From positions 55,444 through 119,443 of the forward strand of contig SPMW01000002.1 of NCBI GenBank assembly GCA_009827235.1: a stretch of DNA of 64,000 nt, written 5' to 3'. The position numbers were made by a program, and so were the translations under genes. Under the pieces are notes generated by a model that had not been told where the DNA came from, searched no databases, and worked only from the letters and a program-made list of their open reading frames with translations. Source of the DNA: Candidatus Campylobacter infans (GTDB lineage Bacteria; Campylobacterota; Campylobacteria; Campylobacterales; Campylobacteraceae). Of this stretch, positions 48,066 to 56,106 are shown in pieces (positions within the stretch are counted from its first letter, which is position 1; the number at the start of each line of letters is the position of its first letter).

Positions 48066-48332
48066 TTGACAAAAACACAAAATTTAGTGTCTGCTGCAAA
48101 TAGCCTAAGTCTTGGGATTTCTATCGTAGTAGCCGTGCTTATAGGCTTTGGGCTTGGTTGGTGGGCAAGAAGCCTTACAGGCTCAAATCTCGCCCTTGGT
48201 ATTGGCATTTTCATAGGCGTAGCAGCTGCTATAAATAATGTCTATAAAGCGTATAAATCTCAGCAAAAAAGCTACGATGAGCTAAATCAAAATCCTTGTA
48301 AAAATGATAATCCAAAAAACGAAAATGCTTAA
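48066..48332 (+). CDS. AtpZ/AtpI-family small membrane protein
   Basis: The 88 residues start at TTG after AAAGGA. Two helices (LSLGISIVVAVLIGFGLGWW and LALGIGIFIGVAAAINNVY) with the GxGxGWW and G-rich turn are typical of AtpZ/AtpI proteins linked to ATP synthase assembly or Mg transport. No ATP synthase gene is near. The C-terminal tail is Asn/Lys-rich. It overlaps the next gene by eight bases. Confidence 0.75.
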   Translation: MTKTQNLVSAANSLSLGISIVVAVLIGFGLGWWARSLTGSNLALGIGIFIGVAAAINNVYKAYKSQQKSYDELNQNPCKNDNPKNENA

Positions 48333-48852
48333 AAAATTTGCCTTATTTTATGCTGGGCTGGATTTGGCTTTGATAGCCGTGTGTGCGTATTTTGGAGCTA
48401 TTCATATTCTTAATTCTCAGCTTGGCTTGATTTGTGCTTTTTTAATAGCTCTTGCTAGCTTTTATGGCTATGCAAAACGCGTAAAATTAAAAGCGCAAAA
48501 TGCCGTTATTAACGATATTGATGATGAAATTTTTGACGATGAAATTGATGAACTTAGCAAAAATAATTATGATGAAATTTTAACTAAAACCCCAAATAAA
48601 ATAGAACAAACCCCAAAAACTAAACCAAATTTTAATGATCCAAACGCAAAAAATCCCACAAAGGCTAAAATTCCATTTAGCGCGTATGAGTTTATTGGTG
48701 CTTTTGGGCCACTTCGCTTGGCGGGTTATGCTCTTTTGGTGCTTTGTTTTTTTGGGCTACTTAAAAATAATCTTTTTGAGCCGATATCTTTTTTAGCTGG
48801 CGTTGCGATAATGCCCTTTGGCGCGCTTTTAGCTAATGTTTTAAAGGATTAA
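48325..48852 (+). CDS. Conserved Campylobacter-type membrane protein, unknown function
   Basis: The 175 residues from ATG 48325 (ATGCTTAA overlap with the previous stop) have two N-terminal helices (ALFYAGLDLALIAVCAYFGA, LGLICAFLIALASFYGYA), an acidic linker (VINDIDDEIFDDEIDEL) and two C-terminal helices (RLAGYALLVLCFFGLL). An ATG seven codons upstream is also open. I do not recognise a function. The gene row to the MFS and FliK-like genes matches the Cj0849c-Cj0852c region of Campylobacter jejuni. Confidence 0.7.
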   Translation: MLKKFALFYAGLDLALIAVCAYFGAIHILNSQLGLICAFLIALASFYGYAKRVKLKAQNAVINDIDDEIFDDEIDELSKNNYDEILTKTPNKIEQTPKTKPNFNDPNAKNPTKAKIPFSAYEFIGAFGPLRLAGYALLVLCFFGLLKNNLFEPISFLAGVAIMPFGALLANVLKD

Positions 48853-48853
48853 A

Positions 48854-50053
48854 TTGAATATTACCTTAGCAATTTTATTATCTCTTGCTCCCTTGATGAT
48901 GGCTGGCGGGCTTGTTTTTATCGCTGATGGCTTGCTAGTAAGCTCGGCTGGGGTTTTGCTAGCGCGCATAAATGCTAGTGAGCTTGGCATAGGCATTGTA
49001 AATGCGTGCTTTTTTGCTGGTGCGCTAACTTGCACATTTTGTGCGCAGTGGCTTTTAGCGCGCGTGGGCTATATTAGAGCTTTTAGCGTGTTTAACGCTA
49101 TTTTTGCGCTTTCGGCCTTGCTTGGTGTTTTTAGCGATAGCTTAATTTTATGGGGATTTTTGCGCTTTTTTATGGGTTTTGCTTATTATAGCATTGTGCT
49201 AGTAATAGAAAGCTGGATAAATGCTCGCATAATCAACTCAATTCGCTCTCGCACGCTTGCAATTTATGAGGTTTTATTTTATAGCTCATTTGCTATTGGC
49301 GCAGCTTTTATTGCTTTAAAATTAAGCGCAGCCCATGTGCTTATAATTAGTGCTATTTTCATTGTTTTAGGCTTTGTTCCGCTTAGTTTATTGGGCATTA
49401 AAAGTCCTAGCATTCCAAACGCTACAAAAATTAGTATGCCAAATATTTACGCAGTGCCTAGCCTTGCGCTAATAGCTAGTTTTATAGGCGGATTTTGTAT
49501 AAATGGCTTTTTGAGTATGGCAACGCTTTGGGCTATACTTAGTGGATTAGGCGAGAATGGCGCAGCGATGGTGATTATTTTAGGGATGATGGGCGGATTT
49601 TTATCGCATTTGTTTTTTGGGAATTTAAGCGATAAATTTGGGCGCAAAAATGCTATGATTGTAGCTTGCTTGCTCTCTTTATCTGCTGTGCTTGGTTTTA
49701 TATTTTTAAAGCCAAATGGAATTTTAAGCTATGTTTTGATTATTCCACTAGGTGCTGGAATTTTCGTGCTTTATGCGCTTGCGCTTGCTAGGGCAAATGA
49801 TGAGATAAAAGACAAAACAATGTGTGTAGAAGTTGGCAGGGCGCAGTTATTTAGCTATTTATTAGCTAGCTTGATAGCAACGCCACTAATAGGCCAATTG
49901 ATGAAAATTTTTGGCGCAGATGGTTTTATGTATTTTTATGCTTTTGCGCTTAGTTTTTTGGTGATTTTTGCTAGCTTTAATAAAAGCGTGCAAAAAGACA
50001 AACGAACGCCATTTACAAGGCGATTTAAAATATTTTCAAGCCAAGTAAAATGA
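48854..50053 (+). CDS. MFS transporter
   Basis: The 399 residues form about 12 helices; the start is TTG behind AAAGGA. The central loop GGFLSHLFFGNLSDKFGRKN carries the MFS D-(K/R)-x-G-R-(K/R) motif, placed in the second half. The first half has ARVGYIRAFSVFNA in a weaker form. It would be an exporter of small molecules; the substrate is unknown. It starts one base after the previous stop and overlaps the FliK-like gene by four bases. Confidence 0.85.
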   Translation: MNITLAILLSLAPLMMAGGLVFIADGLLVSSAGVLLARINASELGIGIVNACFFAGALTCTFCAQWLLARVGYIRAFSVFNAIFALSALLGVFSDSLILWGFLRFFMGFAYYSIVLVIESWINARIINSIRSRTLAIYEVLFYSSFAIGAAFIALKLSAAHVLIISAIFIVLGFVPLSLLGIKSPSIPNATKISMPNIYAVPSLALIASFIGGFCINGFLSMATLWAILSGLGENGAAMVIILGMMGGFLSHLFFGNLSDKFGRKNAMIVACLLSLSAVLGFIFLKPNGILSYVLIIPLGAGIFVLYALALARANDEIKDKTMCVEVGRAQLFSYLLASLIATPLIGQLMKIFGADGFMYFYAFALSFLVIFASFNKSVQKDKRTPFTRRFKIFSSQVK

Positions 50054-51759
50054 TTATAGTAAATCAACCAAACCAGCCAATAATCGATAAAGAATTAAAA
50101 GATAAAAAAACTAGTAAAAGCGAAAAAACTACCACCGAGCAAAGCCCAAAAAGCTTATTTTCAAAAGCCGATATACTTGATGAGCAAAGTGCTTTAATTG
50201 ATAAAAAGCTAGCAAATCTCACAAACAAACTCTTAAACAGCCTAAAATCAGGCGAACAAAGCCTAAATGGCAAAGCCTTACAAGTTGCGCCAAATTTAGC
50301 AAGCGATATAAAAGAATTATTAAAAGAGCTAAAAAACCACGAAGAATTATCAAAATTTACACAGGCCTTACAAAAGTTCATTAAACCAATAGACAATATC
50401 AAAGCCCAAAGCCTTACAAATCATATCCAAAACTCAGGCATAATGCTTGAAGCTAAAATCGCTCAAAGCCTAGAACCACAAAGCTTTCCAGCCAAAATAA
50501 AAGAGCTAATTAGCCTAATGAAAAATGTTAGCTCAAATGAATTAAAAATGGGCATTTTAAACCTGCCAAATGATGCGAGTGCTAGTAAAAATTTAAACGA
50601 TCTAAACGAGCTTTTAAGCGCTAGTAAAAATGCTAAAAACGCGCTTATTAAGCATTCAGCACTTAATTTATTGCTTGAAGGGGCTAATAAATTTGAAAAT
50701 TTAGTAAAATTTTTAGATAAATTAAGCCAAAATCCAAAGCCAAGTGCTTCATCAATCAATGCTTTTAACACGCTAGAAAAAAACCTAGATGAAATAATGA
50801 AAAGCATAAATAATCTAAACCTTGAAGCACAAAATTTAAAACCAGCCAAGCAAATTCGCCAAGCAATAAACCAAAACGCAAATGAGCTAAAATCCGCCCT
50901 TGACATGCTAAAAAACGGCGATAAAAACTATAAAATCGCCCTAAATAATCAAAACAACGCCCAAAACCAAACAAACCAAAGCCAAAATCCAGCCCAGAAT
51001 TTAGCCCAAAATATGCTAAATAAGGATTTTAAAGCTATGCCACAAGATCTTTTAAATCAAGCAATTAGCCAAAATATAAACGGCACAAATATCCAAAGCA
51101 AAATTAGCGCCATCGCAAACCGCATAAATAGCCTAATTACCTCAATAGACCCAAAACTAGCAAGTATAAAAAACGAATTAAGCGAGATTAAAAGCTTAGA
51201 GCGCGCTAGTAAAATAGCCCAAAAAGAACTTAGCAAAATAAAAGCCAATGAACCAAACGAAGCCTTAAAAAACTTACAAAATGATTTAAAAAGCGTGCTT
51301 TTAAACCTGCGCGAAAGCTCACAAACTCAAAATTTACAAAACATAAACCAAGCAGTAAATAGAATGCTAACCCAAATCGAAATCCACCAGCTAATGAGCT
51401 ACGCACAAAACTCAATCCAAACCTACCTGCCATACACCTGGGACGAGCTAGCTAGCTCCCAAGTAGCCTTTAAACGCGGGAAAAAAGACAGATTTTATGC
51501 AAGAATTGAGCTAAATTTTATAAAATTTGGCGATATAAGCGTGGTTTTAGGACTTAGTGAAAATAAATATTTAGACATCAGCATTCAAACCGCAAAGGCT
51601 GATTTTAAGGATATGATTTTAGCGCGCACAAGCGAACTAAAACAAGCCATAAGCGCGCAAGGGCTAATCATAAATAGCTTTTTTTTAAGCAATAAAAACA
51701 CACAAAACGCCTATGAAAAAGTAGAGCAAATCGAGCTTGGCTATAATGTAAAAGCTTAG
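50050..51759 (+). CDS. FliK-like flagellar hook-length control family protein
   Basis: This 569-residue protein has a long Asn/Lys/Ser/Gln-rich and helical N-terminal part (to about 460) and a compact C-terminal domain with ELNFIKFGDISVVLGLSEN and ARTSELKQAISAQGLIINSF, resembling the Flg_hook domain of FliK. It corresponds to Cj0849c. In Campylobacter jejuni flhX follows directly; here the next gene on the strand is hsdM and flhX is at 15670. Role as a hook ruler is inferred. Confidence 0.65.
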   Translation: MIIVNQPNQPIIDKELKDKKTSKSEKTTTEQSPKSLFSKADILDEQSALIDKKLANLTNKLLNSLKSGEQSLNGKALQVAPNLASDIKELLKELKNHEELSKFTQALQKFIKPIDNIKAQSLTNHIQNSGIMLEAKIAQSLEPQSFPAKIKELISLMKNVSSNELKMGILNLPNDASASKNLNDLNELLSASKNAKNALIKHSALNLLLEGANKFENLVKFLDKLSQNPKPSASSINAFNTLEKNLDEIMKSINNLNLEAQNLKPAKQIRQAINQNANELKSALDMLKNGDKNYKIALNNQNNAQNQTNQSQNPAQNLAQNMLNKDFKAMPQDLLNQAISQNINGTNIQSKISAIANRINSLITSIDPKLASIKNELSEIKSLERASKIAQKELSKIKANEPNEALKNLQNDLKSVLLNLRESSQTQNLQNINQAVNRMLTQIEIHQLMSYAQNSIQTYLPYTWDELASSQVAFKRGKKDRFYARIELNFIKFGDISVVLGLSENKYLDISIQTAKADFKDMILARTSELKQAISAQGLIINSFFLSNKNTQNAYEKVEQIELGYNVKA

Positions 51760-51916
51760 TTTAAAATTTTAAAATTTTAAAGCTGTTTTTGAAATTTTAA
51801 AAACTAATTTTAAAATTTTAAAAGATGATTTTAAAATTTGGGCGCGGTAATACTAGCGGCTTTTAGCCAAACTTGCTAAAAGCCATATTTATAAAGATGA
51901 AATTTTAAAATTTGGC

Positions 51917-52492
51917 TTAAATAATCACAAATCTATCATCTTTGCGTTTTGGAGCCTTAGGCTGTGTTGCAGGGTAGCCAAGTGTAAGCATAGCTATCAT
52001 TTCGCCTTTATCTGGGGCGTATTTTTGGGCTATGATTTTGCCAAAACCAGTTTGGATAGGTGCTGTCATCCAGCAAGTCCCAAGCCCTAAATCAGCAGCG
52101 GCGATGGTTAGATTTTGCGTAGCAGCACTAATGCTTTGAAGCACGGCAAAATTTTTATGCTCGTAGTTTTTTTGCTCAAAAACCAGCACATAAACAGGCG
52201 CATCGCCAAGACTTTTCATAAAAGTTAGCGTTTCTTTAATAACCTCAGGATAATCCTTAAAACGCTCTTCAAGCATCGGGCGCATTTTTTCGCTCACGCC
52301 TTCCATAAAGCTTAAAAGCTCGGCTTTTTTCTCATTTGAGCGCACCGCGACAAAATACCACGGCTGTAAATTCGTAGCTGATGGTGCCATACAAGCAGCT
52401 TGTAAAATCGTTGTGATTTGCTCATCGCTTGGCATTGTGTTTTGGTATTTGCGCACAGAACGGCGCGCATAAATGGCATCGATAGTCTGCAT
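51917..52492 (-). CDS. Nitroreductase-family FMN oxidoreductase
   Basis: The 191 residues have the family start AIYARRSVRKYQNTMPSDEQ with the Arg-Arg-Ser-Val-Arg FMN-phosphate contact. They also have QAACMAPSATNLQPWYFVAV, AAADLGLGTCWM and MLTLGYPA near the end. It would reduce nitro compounds, quinones or flavin with NAD(P)H. The physiological substrate is unknown. It marks the last chromosomal-type gene before the restriction island. The 157 bases between it and the FliK-like gene are AT-rich repeats without a gene. Confidence 0.88.
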   Translation of the reverse strand: MQTIDAIYARRSVRKYQNTMPSDEQITTILQAACMAPSATNLQPWYFVAVRSNEKKAELLSFMEGVSEKMRPMLEERFKDYPEVIKETLTFMKSLGDAPVYVLVFEQKNYEHKNFAVLQSISAATQNLTIAAADLGLGTCWMTAPIQTGFGKIIAQKYAPDKGEMIAMLTLGYPATQPKAPKRKDDRFVII

Positions 52493-52648
52493 TTTCGCTC
52501 CTTAATTTTAAATTAAACCTTGCATTGTAGCAAAGAAAAAAAATATATTTTTTAAATGTAAATTTTAAATGTCGCAAAAAGTAGTAAAATTGAAATTTTA
52601 AAAAGTATTTTAGTTTTTTTAGGCAAACATTAAGCCCAAAATCTCTTT

Positions 52649-52654
52649 TATAAT
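52649..52654 (+). promoter_or_regulatory. Candidate -10 box for hsdM operon
   Basis: TATAAT after ATCTCTTT, 51 bases before the hsdM ATG. A second AT-rich element (TATTATGCTATGAT) follows at about 52663. The divergent nitroreductase gene reads the other way. Confidence 0.4.
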
Positions 52655-52705
52655 TGCTCCATATTATGCTATGATATCAAAAAAACCACTAAAACAAGGT
52701 AAAAA

Positions 52706-54688
52706 ATGGATATCAGCAAAGAAGTAAATTTTATTTGGAATATCGCCGATAAACTCCGTGGCGCATACACCAGCGACAAATACAAAGATGTCATTATCCC
52801 TATGGTGATTTTACGCCGTTTTGAGTGTGCTTTGGCTGATACCAAAAGCAAAGTTTTAACCAAGTTTAGCGCAGATGCTAGCTGTCCAGTTACTGTGCTA
52901 GAAAAAGCAAGCGGATATAACTTTTATAACACAAGCCGTTTTGATCTAAAAGAGCTACTAAACGACCAAAACAACATAAAAGCAAATCTTTTAAACTACA
53001 TTGACGGATTTAGCGCAAATATAAAAGAAATACTAGCAAATCTAGATTTCCCAAAACAAATAGAAAAAATGCATAAAGAAAACTGCCTTTTTAGCATAGT
53101 AAAGGCTTTTAGCGAGCTAGACCTTGACCCAGCAAGCGTGCCAAATCACAAAATGGGCTACATCTTTGAAGACATTATACGCAGATTTAGCGAAAACGCA
53201 GAAGCAGGCGACCACTACACAGGGCGTGATATCATCGCTCTTATGGTAGAAATTCTACTTTTTGATGCTGATGTTAGCGGAGAAAATAGAGTTATTTCTG
53301 TGCTAGACCAAGCTTGTGGCACAGGCGGTATGCTCTCAGTCGCAAACGAAACCATAAAAGAAAAAAACAAACACGCCGTAGTTTATCTCTACGGACAAGA
53401 GATAAACGGCGAGTCCTATGCTATTTGTAAAGCCGATATGTTAATCAAAGGTCAAAAAGAGCAAAATATCCTAAAAACTGATACTTTAAAAAATAATGAA
53501 TTCGCAAATGAAAAATTTGATTTCATCATAGAAAATCCACCTTTTGGCACGCCCTGGGGTGGAGAAAAGGCAAAAGATGGCGTAGAATATGCTGTAAAAA
53601 AAGCCTTTGAAGAAAAATCTCGCTTTCTAGCAGGCTTGCCAGCTAAAAGCGATGCTCAGCTACTTTTTATGCAATCAGCCTTAGAAAGGATAAAAGATAA
53701 TGGCAAAATCGCCATTATCCAAAACGGCTCGCCGCTTTTCTCTGGTGATACACTCTCAGGCGAAAGCCAAATTCGCCGTTATTTACTAGAAAACGACTAT
53801 ATAGACGCTATTATCGCCTTGCCTACTGAGCTTTTTTATAACACAGGCATAGCCACTTATATTTGGGTGCTAAGAAAACAAAAGCCTAAGGATCGCAAAG
53901 GCAAACTAGCCTTAATAGATGCTAGCTCACTTTTTTTCAAACTTCGCAAAGCCATGGGAAACAAACGAAACGAGCTAAGCAAAGAAAACATCGCCCAAAT
54001 AATCAAAATCTACACAGAATTTCAAAACTCAAATTTATGTAAAATTTACTCAAATAGCGAGTTTATCTATAAAGAATACACCATTATGACCCCACTTCAA
54101 AAAAGCTACTCTATCACAAATGAAAGCCTAGAAAATCTACCAAGCGCATTTTATAATGAAAGTAAGCTAGCAGACCTACTATCCAAAGACGAACTAAGCC
54201 CAAAAGAGCAAAAAGAGCTAGAAAAGCAAAAAGGCGCAAAAGTGCTTTGCGAAAATATCACGCAAAAGCTAAAAACAAAAACAAGCCATAAAGTGTATTT
54301 AAACAAAGACGAGTTTATAAAAGTGCTTAAAGCAGTTTTAGAAAATGACGCCAAAACCCTAGAAAAAATCGCCGCCGCCCTAAGCTGTGATGATGAAAAC
54401 GCAGATATTCAAACAGACAAAAAAGGCGAAATTCTATATGATAAAGACTCAAAAGACAGCGAGTTAATAAACATAAATGCCGATATTGATGAATATATGA
54501 AAAAAGAAGTCTTGCCACACTTAAAAGGGGCAAAGGCTTTTGATGAAAACAAAATCGGCGCAGAAATCCCCTTTACTCGCTATTTCTACAAATACCAAAG
54601 CCCAAAAAGCACAGAGCAAATAAAACTAGAATTCCAAAGATTAGAAAAAGAAACAAAAGAGCTTGAAAATGGGCTTTTTGATGAGTAA
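52706..54688 (+). CDS. hsdM: Type I restriction-modification DNA methyltransferase subunit HsdM
   Basis: HsdM supplies the adenine methyltransferase of the type I complex. The 660 residues begin with the HsdM N-terminal helical domain (FIWNIADKLRGAYTSDKYKD, VILRRFECAL). They then show the SAM loop VLDQACGTGGMLSVA near residue 200 and the catalytic ENPPFGTPWGG near 276. The C-terminal third is Lys/Glu-rich and helical and would contact HsdS. It appears complete. Its stop overlaps a 46-codon ORF that separates it from hsdS. Confidence 0.95.
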   Translation: MDISKEVNFIWNIADKLRGAYTSDKYKDVIIPMVILRRFECALADTKSKVLTKFSADASCPVTVLEKASGYNFYNTSRFDLKELLNDQNNIKANLLNYIDGFSANIKEILANLDFPKQIEKMHKENCLFSIVKAFSELDLDPASVPNHKMGYIFEDIIRRFSENAEAGDHYTGRDIIALMVEILLFDADVSGENRVISVLDQACGTGGMLSVANETIKEKNKHAVVYLYGQEINGESYAICKADMLIKGQKEQNILKTDTLKNNEFANEKFDFIIENPPFGTPWGGEKAKDGVEYAVKKAFEEKSRFLAGLPAKSDAQLLFMQSALERIKDNGKIAIIQNGSPLFSGDTLSGESQIRRYLLENDYIDAIIALPTELFYNTGIATYIWVLRKQKPKDRKGKLALIDASSLFFKLRKAMGNKRNELSKENIAQIIKIYTEFQNSNLCKIYSNSEFIYKEYTIMTPLQKSYSITNESLENLPSAFYNESKLADLLSKDELSPKEQKELEKQKGAKVLCENITQKLKTKTSHKVYLNKDEFIKVLKAVLENDAKTLEKIAAALSCDDENADIQTDKKGEILYDKDSKDSELININADIDEYMKKEVLPHLKGAKAFDENKIGAEIPFTRYFYKYQSPKSTEQIKLEFQRLEKETKELENGLFDE

Positions 54689-54821
54689 TAAAAGAAATAA
54701 TATAAAAAAGCTTAGAGTATCATCTCTTTCGAGTATTCACCTAAGTCATGGCGATTTGATCCCTAAACTGCGTGGATTATATGATAAATTTTCTTATAAA
54801 ATACTATATAAAAAAAACTAA
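54681..54821 (+). CDS. 46-codon ORF between hsdM and hsdS
   Basis: The ORF starts at an ATG inside the last codons of hsdM (ATGAGTAA overlap) and ends 14 bases before hsdS. The product is basic (MSNKRNNIKKLRVSS..., ...GLYDKFSYKILYKKN) with no recognised domain. Its first bases, CTTTTTGATGAGTAAT, are repeated nearly exactly at the hsdS start, and both proteins begin MSN. It may be a real small gene or an inserted scrap that split an ancestral hsdM-hsdS overlap. No strong ribosome binding site is seen. Confidence 0.35.
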   Translation: MSNKRNNIKKLRVSSLSSIHLSHGDLIPKLRGLYDKFSYKILYKKN

Positions 54822-54835
54822 TAAGGTGCCTTTTG

Positions 54836-56095
54836 ATGAGTAATCAAAATATAGAATTCAAAGATAGCCAAATCCATTGGATAGGTCACATTCCAAAACA
54901 CTGGGAGATTAAAAAAGTAAAAGATGGTTTTTATCTAAAAAAAGATAAAGCATTGATTGAAAATCCTGTGGTTTTAACTCTTGCTAGAAGTGGAATAAAA
55001 GTTAGAGATTTAGAAAACAATGAGGGTCAATTTGCTAAAAGTTATTTGGAATACAATCCAGTAGAAATTGATGATTTGCTTTTAAATACTATGGATTTAC
55101 AAAGTGGGGATAATTGTAATATTTCAAGAATTCAAGGTGTAATAAGTCCAGCTTATGCAAATTTGCGTTACAAAAATGGTTTTAGTCCAAATTTTTATAA
55201 CTACTATTTTAAAATTCAATATTGGACTTTTGCTTTTTTTACTCACGGCAAAGGCGTATCTTACGAAAACAGATGGACTTTAAATAATCAAACTTTGATG
55301 AGATTTCCATTATTAGTCCCCCCGCTCAATGAACAAAAAGAAATAGCAGAATTTTTGGATAAAAAGTGCACTAGTATTGATAGCAGTATAGAGAATTTAG
55401 AACAAAAGACAAAGAGCCTAGCAGAATACAAAAAAGCCCTTATCAAACAATGCGTAACCAAAGGACTAAATCCTAAAATTTTAGAATTTAAAGATAGTGG
55501 AATTCCTTGGATAAGGCAAATCCCAAAACACTGGGAGATTATACGACTTGGCTATATTTGTAATAAACTAAATAGAAAAATTGATGAAAATGATGAGCCG
55601 TTGATATGCTCTAACAAAGGACAAGTTGCTTTTAGAGATAAAAACGCTTGTGGTAAAATGCTAAGTGAAAACCATACAATGCAAGGAATTCAAGTTGGAG
55701 ATATAGCTATTCATGGTATGGATACTTGGCATGGAGCAATAGCTTATTCAAATTTAAAAGGTAAAATTACTGGTGTAGTTCATGTTTGTGATAGCAAGGA
55801 AAACAATAAATTTATAGTTTATTTTTTACAATATTTAGCTATTCAAGGCGTTTATAAACTTATTTCAAATGGCGTTCGTGGCAATACTAGCGATTTTAGA
55901 AGTTGGAATTCCGTTAAAAATATTTATATAATTGTGCCACCACTCAACGAGCAAAAAGAAATAGCAGAATTTCTAGATAAAAAGTGCGAGAAAATAGATA
56001 ATTTAAGCGCAAACTACAAAGAGCAAATAAAAACTCTAAAAGAATATAAAAAAGCCCTAATATATGAGTGTGTAACAGGCAAAAAGCAAATTTAA
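54836..56095 (+). CDS. hsdS: Type I restriction specificity subunit HsdS
   Basis: HsdS chooses the two half-sites bound by the complex. The protein has 419 residues from ATG 54836 (AAGGTG seven bases before). It has two target-recognition domains, each opened by a copy of a conserved block (FKDSQIHWIGHIPKHWEI near residue 8, FKDSGIPWIRQIPKHWEI near 218). Each domain is closed by another (VPPLNEQKEIAEFLDKKC, then a helix with EYKKALI). The two recognition regions themselves differ, so the target is bipartite and asymmetric. It is complete. Confidence 0.93.
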   Translation: MSNQNIEFKDSQIHWIGHIPKHWEIKKVKDGFYLKKDKALIENPVVLTLARSGIKVRDLENNEGQFAKSYLEYNPVEIDDLLLNTMDLQSGDNCNISRIQGVISPAYANLRYKNGFSPNFYNYYFKIQYWTFAFFTHGKGVSYENRWTLNNQTLMRFPLLVPPLNEQKEIAEFLDKKCTSIDSSIENLEQKTKSLAEYKKALIKQCVTKGLNPKILEFKDSGIPWIRQIPKHWEIIRLGYICNKLNRKIDENDEPLICSNKGQVAFRDKNACGKMLSENHTMQGIQVGDIAIHGMDTWHGAIAYSNLKGKITGVVHVCDSKENNKFIVYFLQYLAIQGVYKLISNGVRGNTSDFRSWNSVKNIYIIVPPLNEQKEIAEFLDKKCEKIDNLSANYKEQIKTLKEYKKALIYECVTGKKQI

Positions 56096-56106
56096 AAGGA
56101 TAAAAA

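Noticed and set aside
51760..52705. A second copy of the tRNA-Ser fragment that would bound the hsd island on the left
   Set aside because: I looked for GGTGGCGGACAGGG and its reverse complement around the nitroreductase gene and did not see it, so the left edge of an older island remains unproven.
55318..55323. C6 tract in hsdS as a phase-variation switch
   Set aside because: Campylobacter phase-variable tracts are normally eight or more G/C; six is too short to claim switching.
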